Origin: CAKZQX01 sp034435975
GTDB lineage: Bacteria; Chloroflexota; Chloroflexia; Chloroflexales; Chloroflexaceae
NCBI GenBank assembly: GCA_034435975.1
Contig: DAOTWD010000014.1
Span: 124,001 to 188,000, forward strand
Direction of reading: 5' to 3'
DNA length: 64,000 nucleotides
Shown: in pieces, positions 26,342 to 35,363 of the stretch
Layout of the letters: each line of letters opens with the position of its first letter
Position numbering within the stretch: position 1 is the first letter of the stretch
Made by a program: the position numbers and the translations under genes
The notes under the pieces: model-generated
Told to the model about the DNA's origin: nothing
Seen by the model: only the letters and a program-made list of their open reading frames with translations
The model's database searches: none

Positions 26342-28528
26342 CTATTTGACCAACTGCGGTGTATAATCCACACGCGGATGATAAATGCCTTGCAGACTGG
26401 TGATAAACGCCTGACGGATCAGCACGATGTCGTGCAGGGTCAGTGGTGTATTATCGAGTTGCCCATTATGCACCCGATCATCAATGATGGTATTCACCAG
26501 GTCATCGAGCGTCTGGGCACCAGACGGATGGTGTCCATTGCTATGAGAGGATCTGGGGATTAACTTATTATTCTGCGCTTTCGAGCGTACCGTAGCCTCC
26601 ACTGAGTCCGCCAGCATCAGAATACCCTGCTCGCGTGTCCAGGGTATTGGGCCAGGATATCGAAAATCTGCAATATCAACTGTGTCTTCCTGTTGTAACG
26701 CCAGTTGGTAAAAATGCTGAATAATATGGGTACCATGATGTGTGGCAATAAAATCAATAATCGGTTGGGGGAGGCGTGCTGCCTGGGCCATCTTGATCCC
26801 TTCACGCACATGATCGACGATAATTTCGGCGCTGGTGCGCGGATCAAGATCGTTATGCACATTCTCGCGCCCTATCTGATTATCGGTAAAGAAGAAAGGG
26901 CGAATCGTTTTGCCAATATCATGGTAGTAAGCACCGACACGCAACAACAGTGCGTCGGCCCCGGTCACTTCAGCTGCAGCCTCGGCCAGATTGGCCACCG
27001 AGATGCTGTGATAGTACGTCCCTGGCGCTTCATGAATGAGACGCCGGATCAAGGGTTGCGAGGGATGCGCCAGTTCCATCAATTGCAACGGAGTAACAAC
27101 GCCGGCTGCATGCCCGACCAGGCTAAATAATCCTAACGCCAGGATTGCCGACAATACCCCGTTCAAGCCACCATATAGCGCAAAATACATCAGCGGCTGT
27201 ATATCCAGGCGCACACTCCCCTGTTCAGACAACCAGAACGCAACCTGGATGGCAATGGTGGCAAGACTGACAAACAGACCCGCCAGCACAAAGACTAAAG
27301 ATCGTTCGGCATTGCGTACAGTATAAACCGCAATCGTACTGCCAATTAACAGCGTAATCGTTAATACCAGATTCTGATCATCGAGCAGACCTACAATCAG
27401 GCTAAGCAAGACAGCTCCCGCCAGCGCAGTCTGGGTATGAAAAACAACTGCCAGCAGCAACGCAATACCGGCCAGGGGAAAGGTATAGGAATGATCAGCC
27501 CAGATCGACAGCAACAGGCGGGCTATGAGTGCGGTACCTACCACGGTCAACACTATTGTCAGCAATTGCCGCGGTTTGCGGCCTTCGGTATGGGGCGAGA
27601 AGAAGAGATGCAAACCAAATGAGAGCGCCAGCAGTACCGCGAGCAAGCCTTGCCCACCAGTATCGATCCAATCTGAGCGTTGCGGCAGCGTCCCCGTTTG
27701 TACCAGTTTTTCAAATATTTCCGGGCGAACAATTTCACCGGAGCGAACAATCGTTTCGCCCTCCTGTACCTCAACCCACACGGGCTCAACCGCTTCACGC
27801 GCTTCACGCCGCCGCTCTTCCGTCTTTTCTTCGTTTAACGTAATATTCACTCGGAGAAACTCGGTCGTAAAAATACGTACCATACTGCCCTGTGGCTCTT
27901 CTAATGTACTCGTCCAGTTGGGCAACGAGCGCTCCGTCAGGCGCTGGATCGCCTGCGCATCCAACTCAAGCTCATAGCGTGCCAACGCCTGATCATAGAG
28001 TGTTAGTGAACGAATACGCACCGTATTCCAGGTCGTATCATCAAGTGCGAGAATATCGCGGGCCATCGTTTCCGTCAACCGAAAATCGGTGATGTCTTCA
28101 GGCACATCAGGTAAGCTGGTCAGCAACGCGATCTTTGCACTCTCGCTCAGCGTCGTGTCTTCCCGAATACGGGTAATGGCGATCAGCAAATCGTTCAGGG
28201 CCTGGCGCTGTTGTACAGGGATATTAAAATCACGATCATAGACCAGATTTTCAACCCGATTCTCCGCCCGCATGCGCTCCTCTTCCGTTCGTATTTCGCT
28301 CTTAAACGTAATATGGCGGGGCGACTGAATAGTCATCGGACTGGGCCGATTAACCTCAAACACACCATAGGTGCCGGGCATTGGCAGTGCCAGTGTCACC
28401 CACAATCCCACCGCCAGCAGGAGCCACAACAAGGTTAGCATCAACCAGAGTGGTAGCGCCGGGACATAAAATGTCGGCCACTTGATCTGGGGCTGAGACA
28501 CATATAGAGACAACCATCGTCGTAACAT
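26342..28528 (-). CDS. PgpH-like 7TM-HD phosphohydrolase
   Basis: 728 residues. One N-terminal membrane helix (about 28-50) is followed by an extracytoplasmic 7TMR-HDED region to about 270, seven membrane helices from about 285 to 475, and a cytoplasmic HD domain with VGAYYHDIGKTIRPFFF (about residue 534) and ATHHGTHIIQHFY. This is the architecture of PgpH, a cyclic di-AMP phosphodiesterase. The HD metal ligands are present. AAGGAT precedes the ATG and a CCCCG/CGGGG hairpin lies just upstream of it. Cyclic di-AMP as substrate is inferred from the family. Confidence 0.88.
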   Translation of the reverse strand: MLRRWLSLYVSQPQIKWPTFYVPALPLWLMLTLLWLLLAVGLWVTLALPMPGTYGVFEVNRPSPMTIQSPRHITFKSEIRTEEERMRAENRVENLVYDRDFNIPVQQRQALNDLLIAITRIREDTTLSESAKIALLTSLPDVPEDITDFRLTETMARDILALDDTTWNTVRIRSLTLYDQALARYELELDAQAIQRLTERSLPNWTSTLEEPQGSMVRIFTTEFLRVNITLNEEKTEERRREAREAVEPVWVEVQEGETIVRSGEIVRPEIFEKLVQTGTLPQRSDWIDTGGQGLLAVLLALSFGLHLFFSPHTEGRKPRQLLTIVLTVVGTALIARLLLSIWADHSYTFPLAGIALLLAVVFHTQTALAGAVLLSLIVGLLDDQNLVLTITLLIGSTIAVYTVRNAERSLVFVLAGLFVSLATIAIQVAFWLSEQGSVRLDIQPLMYFALYGGLNGVLSAILALGLFSLVGHAAGVVTPLQLMELAHPSQPLIRRLIHEAPGTYYHSISVANLAEAAAEVTGADALLLRVGAYYHDIGKTIRPFFFTDNQIGRENVHNDLDPRTSAEIIVDHVREGIKMAQAARLPQPIIDFIATHHGTHIIQHFYQLALQQEDTVDIADFRYPGPIPWTREQGILMLADSVEATVRSKAQNNKLIPRSSHSNGHHPSGAQTLDDLVNTIIDDRVHNGQLDNTPLTLHDIVLIRQAFITSLQGIYHPRVDYTPQLVK

Positions 28529-28770
28529 GCCTGTATCCTTACTATCAGGACATTACCCCGAATTCAGAGCGGGGTGCGTACATGTTTATGGCTCCTGCAC
28601 GCCCCCGGCACCGCCTCCTTAACAAACGTGCGGCGAAGGCCTCAGAGTAGCCAGTGCGTGTATGCGGCTAATGGCTTTGAATTCAGTATTGATTTCCGCG
28701 TCAATTTCATACCTGGATAACTACCACTATCCATATTATCGGCGAATGTCCTGAATATTCATGAGTACAA

Positions 28771-29334
28771 TCAATAATTTTGCTGTACTCGTGCTAGTAA
28801 TTCACGCGCCACCTGGCTAAGAAGACGCCCCTCAGCTCGGCCGTGAAATCGCTCCATGAGTACCGGCATAAGTTTGCCCATATCGGCTGGACTGCGCAAT
28901 CCGAATTCAGCGATCAGGTCTGCAATCTGAGGGCGAAGTTCATCATCAGTCAGTTGTTGTGGCAGATACTGCTCCAGAATCTGGGCCTCCGCCTCCTCTG
29001 CTGCAGCCCGTTCAACGTGACCGGCTTTGTGATACATCTCGGCGGCATCACGACGACGCTTGATCTCCCTGGTAATCACCGCGACCTGATCTGCGGGGGC
29101 CAGCGGTGTGTGATAATCAGCAGCAATCGCGGCCAGCGCCGCATCACGCGCCTCAGGATCATCGGCCAGGCGGGCCTCAATATCCCGTGCCTGAGCTGCA
29201 TACGTCTGCCGGGCAGCCTCGATCTGTGCATTCTGCAACGCCGCACGAGCGCTACGAATGACTTCCACGCGCAGCCTGTCACCACAACGCATGGCCTGCT
29301 TTAGATCGCTCTGTAGTTGTTCATGAATATCCAT
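28771..29334 (-). CDS. GatB/YqeY domain-containing protein
   Basis: 187 residues, all helical. MDIHEQLQSDLKQAMRCGD at the N-terminus and ADMGKLMPVLMERFHGRAEGRLLSQVARELL at the C-terminus define YqeY. Typical members have about 148 residues; here an alanine-rich insertion of some 35 residues lies at about 42-80. YqeY resembles the tRNA-binding tail of GatB and is thought to act in tRNA-dependent amidation or translation quality, but its role is not settled. AAGGAG lies ten bases before the ATG. Confidence 0.88.
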   Translation of the reverse strand: MDIHEQLQSDLKQAMRCGDRLRVEVIRSARAALQNAQIEAARQTYAAQARDIEARLADDPEARDAALAAIAADYHTPLAPADQVAVITREIKRRRDAAEMYHKAGHVERAAAEEAEAQILEQYLPQQLTDDELRPQIADLIAEFGLRSPADMGKLMPVLMERFHGRAEGRLLSQVARELLARVQQNY

Positions 29335-29876
29335 AAAACTGGTACTCCTTCATCTACATATACGTGCAGGTTGGAACTTAAAACCTCGCATGTTTGTGGC
29401 CTGCCGTATTTACCAGACATAGAGCCTTACACTATCGTCCTCAGAACGATCCTTAATATATAATAGTATATTTGTCAGAGGTCGGGACAGCCTGGAAGAT
29501 GGTACAATAGCAATCCTATGCTCATTGTCAACCAAAGTCCCGGCGTTTGCCTGGATCTCGCTTTGTCCCCGCGAACGCCGGGACTCCGGTTTTTCACGAC
29601 TCAATGATTATGATTATGGAGAACTGGAACTGTACGTATGATCCGTATCCATACTTCTATTGCAATAATCAGACCACACACATAAAGTACCAGGACTCAT
29701 GCGATGGTATAGTCACCTCGCTTTTTCATCTGCGGTAAAACGGAAGAAACGTTCTTCATTCCATTTTTCGCCTACGACAAATTTGGAGACCAGACAGTGT
29801 ACCGTTCTATCCCATTCGGCTCTGCACAAAGTAACCATGGGCGAAAAAGCCGATTTGTTCAAGCGACACATACGTC
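29335..29876. other. Intergenic region with one dispersed repeat
   Basis: About 540 bases without a supported gene. It contains the inverted repeat at 29536-29594 and AT-rich flanks. Frames in this region have no ribosome-binding site or family motif. Confidence 0.45.
29536..29594 (+). repeat. Dispersed inverted-repeat element, copy 1
   Basis: AGTCCCGGCGTT (29536-29547) and AACGCCGGGACT (29574-29585) are perfect 12-base inverted repeats around CTGGATCTCGCTTTGTCC, followed by GGTTTTT. A related sequence, TCTGGATCTCGCTCTGTCC followed by GCCGGGATT, occurs at 58564-58599. It could act as a plus-strand terminator, but there is no plus-strand gene upstream. Confidence 0.65.
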
Positions 29877-30509
29877 CTACAAAGTAATACGGCGAGGACA
29901 GACGCGTTGTTTCTCGGCAATAATAATCGCCCGAATTTGCCCAACGGCTTCATCAAGCCGATCTTCGTGATTGATCACGACATAATCAAAGAGTGACAAC
30001 TGCGCCAGTTCGTGCTGGGCCAGCGCCAGGCGCCCTTCAATTTCTTCCGGTGTCTCGGTACGTCGCAAACTCAAACGATGTCGCAACTCGTCTAGCGAAG
30101 CGGGGGCAATAAAAATAAAAACGGCCTCTGGTGCCATACGCTTGATCGTCGCAGCTCCATCAACATTAATGCGCAAAATAACATCACGGCCACTGGCAAT
30201 CGCCTGCCGCACCTCAGACTTGGGAATCCCACGATAGTGTCCATATACGAGCGCCCATTCCAACAACTCTTCGTGCGCAATCATCTCCTCAAAGCGTTGA
30301 TGGCTCACAAAATGATAATCGTAGCCATCGATCTCACCTGGTCGTTGCGGACGACTGTTGGCTGTCACCACAAAATGGAAGGGGAATCCAAGTTCCCGCA
30401 TGCGCATCAACACCGAGTCCTTGCCCACACCCGATGGCCCCGAAATAACCACCAGCAATGGATAAGGTGCCTGACCAGCGAGAATCGGGTTTTGAGTTAC
30501 ACATGTCAT
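29877..30509 (-). CDS. gmk: Guanylate kinase
   Basis: 210 residues. P-loop VISGPSGVGKDSVL near residues 22-35, the GMP-binding ANSRPQRPGEIDGYDYHFVS near 50-69, and the ARG-rich lid segment RHRLSLRRTETPEEIEGRLA near 148-167 give a complete guanylate kinase. It phosphorylates GMP to GDP. No Shine-Dalgarno sequence precedes the ATG; TATAGT about ten bases upstream suggests a leaderless message. The gene is divergent from rqcH. Confidence 0.92.
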   Translation of the reverse strand: MTCVTQNPILAGQAPYPLLVVISGPSGVGKDSVLMRMRELGFPFHFVVTANSRPQRPGEIDGYDYHFVSHQRFEEMIAHEELLEWALVYGHYRGIPKSEVRQAIASGRDVILRINVDGAATIKRMAPEAVFIFIAPASLDELRHRLSLRRTETPEEIEGRLALAQHELAQLSLFDYVVINHEDRLDEAVGQIRAIIIAEKQRVCPRRITL

Positions 30510-30520
30510 TGCTTTATACT
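30492..30520 (+). promoter_or_regulatory. Promoter for rqcH
   Basis: TTGAGT at 30492-30497, 17-base spacer, TATACT at 30515-30520. Start is expected near 30527, giving a leader of more than 100 bases that includes a terminator-like hairpin. The -35 overlaps the start of gmk. Confidence 0.6.
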
Positions 30521-30571
30521 ACTATAAAATGTCTTACCATACCGCTTTTCCCTGGTCGATAATGCCTGGAT

Positions 30572-30601
30572 AGGCCTGTGCTGCTACAGGCTGGCCTTTT
30601 T
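30572..30601 (+). terminator. Terminator-like hairpin in the rqcH leader
   Basis: GCCTGT pairs with ACAGGC, or AGGCC with GGCCT, followed by TTTTT (30597-30601). The T-run is on the plus strand only and no plus-strand gene precedes it, so it is a candidate leader attenuator for rqcH. Confidence 0.55.
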
Positions 30602-30638
30602 ACATTGACCGCCGCCGCAGCACGAGCAGTGTATCAAC

Positions 30639-32519
30639 ATGAGAGAGATCGAGTCGCGTATGTATTTTGATGCCTTAACCCTGGCAGCCGTTGCAGATGA
30701 ACTGCGTGCTACGATTCTGGGTGGCCGCATCCAGCGGGTGTTGCTTACTGGCCCGCTCGGAATTGGCATGGAGGTCTATGCCCGGCATCAACGCCATCAA
30801 CTCCTCGCTTCCGCGCATCCCCAATGGGCACGGGTTCACCTGGTACGTCATAAACTTTCGCGTGGTGCTGAACAGGCCACACCTTTTTTAGTGTTACTAC
30901 GTAAATACGTCCTTGGTGGGCGCATTATAGCTATTGAGCAACCAGAACTAGAACGAATCTTAGTGCTAAGTATAGTCAAAGAACCGACGTTGCGCAACCC
31001 CGAACCAGAACAGAACACACGCCAATCTGCATCAGATAACCCTTGCCTGGAAGGGATCACGAGAATTGCTCCGGTCGATGATCGGTCTGTTGCCGACCAT
31101 ACACCGATTCCGCCCGTGCGGTCGTCAGCACGGGCAGAGAACTTGCTCCGCTGCGAATTGATCATAGAACCTATGGAACGCCGCAGTAACATTATTCTGG
31201 TCGATGATAACAACCTTATTCTGGATAGCATCAAGCGTGTAACACCTCAGATGAGCCAGCGCGTGATTCTGCCACGCCATGTCTACGAAGCGCCACCGCG
31301 TCAGCATAAGCGTGATCCACATATGGCAACTGCCTCGGATATGGCGACACTGGCCAGGACAGAGGGGCGCATGCTGGCACAGGCGCTGGTGGCTGCCTAT
31401 CGTGGTGTTTCGCCCCAGGTAGCACGTGAGGTAATCTATCGTGGGACAGGCACACCAGACAGTGCTGTGCAAGCGGCATTACCCTGGGAGCAACTTGCAA
31501 CGGAACTGCGGGCCATTATGAGTGGGGAGTGGACACCCACACTGATACCTGGCCCGGAGCAACCTCAGGCCTATGCACCCTATGCCCTGACCCATCTGCC
31601 AGGTGCCACGCCACAACCGACGATCAGTGTGGCGCTGGAAACGTTCTATGCGCCACGTGAGACTGTAACCGCTTATCACCAGCGCCGGGCAGATGTACAG
31701 CAGCAATTCGCTGCTGTCCGCGAACGTCTACAACGTCAGCAGCAGCAATTACTCAAGGAGCTGGAGCGAATGCGCAACCTGGAGCAACTGCGCTGGGAAG
31801 GTGAAATGATTTTTGCCTTTCTGCACACCCTGACGCCTGGTCAGGTTAGTCTTGAGGTAGAGGGGCGACAGATTACCCTTGATCCGCATCGCAATCCTGT
31901 TGAGGCCGCGCAGATCCGCTTCCGTGCCTATGAGAAAGCAAAACAGGGATTGGCCGGTATTCCTGAGCGCTGCCGGGCGACTGAACATGCTCTGGCCGGC
32001 TTAGAACAACTGGCAACTCTGCTCGACATCGCCGATACCCGGGAACAGATTGATCAGATTGCCCAGGAAGCTGTAGAGCAAGGATATATTCGTTCGTTAT
32101 TCCCAAACACGCAGCATAAACGCCAGAACAGGCCTGGTTGCCAGCAGAGAGTTCGGCGGCTCAAGCCTTTGCACCTGGTTTCCAGTGATGGCCTGGATAT
32201 TTACGTTGGGCGTAGTTCCGAACAAAATGCGGAGGTAACTTTTCGGATTGGACGACCCGATGACCTCTGGCTGCATGTACGTACTATTCCGGGGGCCCAT
32301 GTCATTGTGCGCACATCTGGTAGCGATGTGCCAGAGCGTACCCTTCAGGAAGCCGCCGGCCTGGCAGCCTATTTCAGTCGTGTCCGCACAGAACATATGG
32401 TTGATGTTGATCTCACCCATCGCCGCCTGGTACGCAAGGTACCCGGTGGCCCGCCTGGACTGGTAACATATCGCGCCGAACGCACATTGCGGGTTACACC
32501 GATACCGCCCTGGATGTGA
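30639..32519 (+). CDS. RqcH (Rqc2/NEMF homologue, NFACT family)
   Basis: 626 residues. The NFACT-N domain begins MYFDALTLAAVADELRATILGGRIQRVL; a coiled-coil middle with QQQFAAVRERLQRQQQQLLKELERM lies near 350-380; the NFACT-R domain with DDLWLHVRTIPGAHVIVRTSG lies near residues 540-560. RqcH binds stalled 50S subunits and recruits alanyl-tRNA to add alanine tails for degradation. A Thr/Asn/Pro-rich stretch near 110-165 looks like a lineage-specific insertion. ATG at 30639 and at 30660 are both possible starts; neither has a strong ribosome-binding site. Confidence 0.88.
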   Translation: MREIESRMYFDALTLAAVADELRATILGGRIQRVLLTGPLGIGMEVYARHQRHQLLASAHPQWARVHLVRHKLSRGAEQATPFLVLLRKYVLGGRIIAIEQPELERILVLSIVKEPTLRNPEPEQNTRQSASDNPCLEGITRIAPVDDRSVADHTPIPPVRSSARAENLLRCELIIEPMERRSNIILVDDNNLILDSIKRVTPQMSQRVILPRHVYEAPPRQHKRDPHMATASDMATLARTEGRMLAQALVAAYRGVSPQVAREVIYRGTGTPDSAVQAALPWEQLATELRAIMSGEWTPTLIPGPEQPQAYAPYALTHLPGATPQPTISVALETFYAPRETVTAYHQRRADVQQQFAAVRERLQRQQQQLLKELERMRNLEQLRWEGEMIFAFLHTLTPGQVSLEVEGRQITLDPHRNPVEAAQIRFRAYEKAKQGLAGIPERCRATEHALAGLEQLATLLDIADTREQIDQIAQEAVEQGYIRSLFPNTQHKRQNRPGCQQRVRRLKPLHLVSSDGLDIYVGRSSEQNAEVTFRIGRPDDLWLHVRTIPGAHVIVRTSGSDVPERTLQEAAGLAAYFSRVRTEHMVDVDLTHRRLVRKVPGGPPGLVTYRAERTLRVTPIPPWM

Positions 32520-32530
32520 TATCCAGTGTC

Positions 32531-32669
32531 TATACCTACTACCACGAGACTTCATTTCGCAGCCGGGGTGCGGAAGCCTGCGGCTCCGCCGAGATCACCC
32601 TATCTGGGGCAGTGTAGCTTCACCGCGCCACGCCTTCCTACCCAAGGGATGTCTCGTAGTAGTACTATA
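32531..32669. mobile_element. MITE-like element, family A, copy 1
   Basis: About 135 bases bounded by TACTACCACGAGAC (32537-32550) and its inverse GTCTCGTAGTAGTA (32651-32664), 13 of 14 matching. The interior carries CCCAAGGGATGTCTCG and resembles, in reverse, the element at 60135-60256. It has no coding capacity. It lies between rqcH and the convergent pilin gene. Confidence 0.65.
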
Positions 32670-32725
32670 CCTACTACTACCACCAGACCTTGTTTCTGGG
32701 GTAGTGGGTACTGGCGAGGATGACG

Positions 32726-32765
32726 AAAAAATACAGTACACACGAAACTCCAGTGTGTACTGTAT
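32726..32765 (-). terminator. Intrinsic terminator of the Flp pilin gene
   Basis: ATACAGTACACAC (32731-32743) and GTGTGTACTGTAT (32753-32765) form a perfect 13-base stem with a nine-base loop. On the minus strand it is followed by TTTTTT, about 50 bases after the pilin stop codon. Confidence 0.88.
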
Positions 32766-32813
32766 GTACAACAATGAATAACAAATGCAGAGCAACTAAA
32801 CTCTACAGCGATG

Positions 32814-33038
32814 TCATGGTAATGCAAGAATAATACGATTATACCAGACATCACTGATCGTCTGTCCAGTGATAGTCAGAATTGCCACACATGTGACCGC
32901 GATCAAGACCAGGATCAGCCCATATTCCACCAGTCCCTGCGCGGGGCTACGAGTAAAAACGCAAGGCCGGATTCGATGGATCACACGTCCGATTCTGTCC
33001 ATAAAGATCGACAGAATACAATATAGCCACCGCATCAT
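32814..33038 (-). CDS. Flp/Fap-type pilin subunit
   Basis: 74 residues. A basic N-terminus of about 33 residues precedes QGLVEYGLILVLIAVTCVAIL, the Flp pilin core with the prepilin-type cleavage context before LVEY (Glu and Tyr conserved). Flp pilins form thin adhesive fibres assembled by Tad machinery. AGGAGGTGA lies four bases before the ATG, which fixes the start. The leader is longer than usual. No tad genes or prepilin peptidase are nearby, so it depends on a locus elsewhere. Confidence 0.85.
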   Translation of the reverse strand: MMRWLYCILSIFMDRIGRVIHRIRPCVFTRSPAQGLVEYGLILVLIAVTCVAILTITGQTISDVWYNRIILALP

Positions 33039-33628
33039 TGTTCACCTCCTCTCCGCGCTATATAAGCACCAGGCGATAATTAACTCTACTATAACATATC
33101 AGCACCCCAAACCTGATAGTACTCAGGTCCTCAATTTATCATAACCCATGCACCGCAACCATGTGACATTACTGCACACAGATTACAGCACAGGACAAAC
33201 CGGCGTCGTAGATACTCTCAAGTGTAGTGTTTTTGTTCCAACCGTGCGGAATGAAGGGGCATACGGATAACTATCCCTCTATTCGGTAGAATGCTTCTGA
33301 CTGGGGAGAGGGAGCCGCAGGCCCCTGGAACTCACTGTATTGCTGGCCTTTTGTACCAGCAACGCAGCGAATTTAAAGGGCGGCAGCCCTGAACGTGATG
33401 TACAGGGGGTACCTGGGCGTACACCCCTACAGGTACATAACGACGCTGCAGGGCTGGCACGGGAACTGGTCTCGACCGCAACCAGCTCACATGTGAACGC
33501 ATCGTAGAATCCCTCGCCTTTTTCTCGGTTTGCAGAACAAGATACCGAACGGGTGATCACGCTGAATCTGCCTGAAAATATGATGTAGGGCAGCCAGACT
33601 GTCACACACGATACCACACATAACTGAC
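33039..33628. other. Intergenic region, no gene seen
   Basis: About 590 bases. A long minus-strand frame at 33279-33617 has no ribosome-binding site, odd Cys/Ser-rich composition and no family motif, so it is not called. Small dyads (TTGCTGG/CCAGCAA near 33342) have no T-run. Confidence 0.45.
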
Positions 33629-34618
33629 CTACTTATTTCTGGACATCCGTTCATATACAACCGGATGGGCCAGGAGATAGTCATACGCCCGCAACGCAGC
33701 GCGTGCCCCTTCGCCAATCGCAATCAACACTTGCTCACCAAAGGCCGTCGTGACATCACCCGCCGCAAACAGGCCGGGTACCGAAGATTGATTGCTGTGA
33801 TCAATCACGATAAAGCCATCGGCATCAGTTTCGACTAACCCCCTGACCATATCGCTGTTGGGATGTAGACCCAGATCGATAAAGGCGGCATCGACCTGCA
33901 ATGTGCGGATCTGGCCTTGATACTCAACCACCACTTGCTCGATCATGGATACACCCTGCACTTCTTTGACACGATAACCGACCAGTATGTCAACATTGGG
34001 ACGTTGTTGTAAGATGTGAACGAGAGGGGTCGTAGTCGGCAGTGTTTCCGGTTCAATCACATAAACTTTCTCGGCTGTGTACGATAGCTCAACTGCACCC
34101 CGTAGCGCACGTTGCGAGGTGCCAATAATAGCTGCCGTCTTGCCCTGAAGCAACAAAGCATGCGTCGTTGGCGAGTAGCCAATCCCCATGCCCAGAAACT
34201 CCCTGGCACCGGGAACGTCTAACATAATAGGGGTGACACCCGTGGCAATCACGACCGCCGCACTTTTCTTCAGACCATTGCGCAGGGTCTCTACATGAAA
34301 GAAATCACCCACTCTACTCACTTTCGTCACCCGATCACGCAACGTTACCCCAGAACGGGTCTTGACCTGCCGTTCAAAGAGATGCACCGTTTCTTCACCA
34401 GCCAGCTGAGCCTCACCCAGCGGCTGCTCTTCCGGAAATGCCAGGTGAACCAGAATGTGCCCGACGAGATAATCCTCCTCTGAACGAAGCGTCAGGCGCT
34501 GCCCTGTCTTCCCACCCAGTTGCTCATAAATAACTAAAACATCCAGATGTTTCCCCAACGCAGATGACGTAGCCGACAACGCCGCCGCACCGCCACCAAC
34601 AACAATAAGATCATGCAT
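33629..34618 (-). CDS. Thioredoxin-reductase-like FAD/NAD(P) oxidoreductase without redox CxxC
   Basis: 329 residues. FAD-binding VVGGGAAALSATSSALG is at residues 6-22, and the C-terminal FAD motif PGLFAAGDVTTAFGEQVLIAIGEGARAA near 275-305. The place where thioredoxin reductases have CATC reads GYSPTTHALL (about 148-157), so the disulphide is missing. The second nucleotide site reads IIGTSQRALRGA instead of GGGxSA. It is therefore not an ordinary thioredoxin reductase; a ferredoxin/flavodoxin reductase-like or other electron-transfer role is possible. GGAGGTAAGAT precedes the ATG. Confidence 0.8.
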   Translation of the reverse strand: MHDLIVVGGGAAALSATSSALGKHLDVLVIYEQLGGKTGQRLTLRSEEDYLVGHILVHLAFPEEQPLGEAQLAGEETVHLFERQVKTRSGVTLRDRVTKVSRVGDFFHVETLRNGLKKSAAVVIATGVTPIMLDVPGAREFLGMGIGYSPTTHALLLQGKTAAIIGTSQRALRGAVELSYTAEKVYVIEPETLPTTTPLVHILQQRPNVDILVGYRVKEVQGVSMIEQVVVEYQGQIRTLQVDAAFIDLGLHPNSDMVRGLVETDADGFIVIDHSNQSSVPGLFAAGDVTTAFGEQVLIAIGEGARAALRAYDYLLAHPVVYERMSRNK

Positions 34619-35363
34619 ATCTTACCTCCCTAAAATGTGTATCTTCTTCGATACCAGTAGGGTTCTTTCACGGACGGAGCGTCCCAGAGTCCTCCTACAC
34701 TGCTATTGATCGACTATCTGCCTGAGAATTCTGGTACAGCGACGGTTTCCAGGCATACATTAATAAGGATAATCGCTCAGAGGAACATTCGCCAGAGGCG
34801 TTGCGGTGGCCTGTGGCCCCCACGCTCCTCTGCGCGTCCGTTTGTGTGGCGGTTTTCCTGCCACAAACGGTCGCACAAGAAACGATGGGCGGGGCAGAAC
34901 TTCTCACCCTTCCCACCTGAACGGGTACAGCATTTGATCCTAAGTATACCCGATTTTTGAAAAGTACATATTCACACGTGCTCTTGAGCACACGGGCATC
35001 TTGACCACATATTCCGCAGCGCAACAAGGTCAGGACGCCCGCACACCCAGCCCGCATGCCCAGGGTGGCGTTTTACCCCAAAGATGAACAATTACTATAC
35101 TATTAAGGAGCGCATTTGCAGTATAATGGTAGTATCAGCTAGATTGTTGTTCTGTATTATCATCTGAGACAAAGTGCCATGCGCGCTGGCAAGAAGGCAT
35201 CCTGGCTCAAGCTGCGTACATTCTGTAACTGCTCAGGTGGAATGGTCAGGAGGGGTATTTCCTCTTCCAGGTCTCTGCAATTGTGCAAGAGCCTGCGGCT
35301 CCCTCGCTGGCGCAGATACCACCTGAACCGTTACAACATTCGGGTTATGAAGGAGCGTGTTAT
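34619..35363. other. Long intergenic region upstream of HtrA-type protease
   Basis: About 745 bases without a supported gene. A TATAAT at about 35132 could be the -10 of the protease gene, with a poor -35, implying a leader of some 225 bases. Nothing else is recognisable. Confidence 0.4.

Noticed and set aside
26086..26373. Longer minus-strand frame through the lys promoter and leader
   Set aside because: It would start inside the pgpH end, cross a promoter and an intrinsic terminator, and lacks a ribosome-binding site.
33279..33617. 112-codon minus-strand frame before the flavoprotein gene
   Set aside because: No ribosome-binding site, Cys/Ser-rich atypical composition, no recognisable family.
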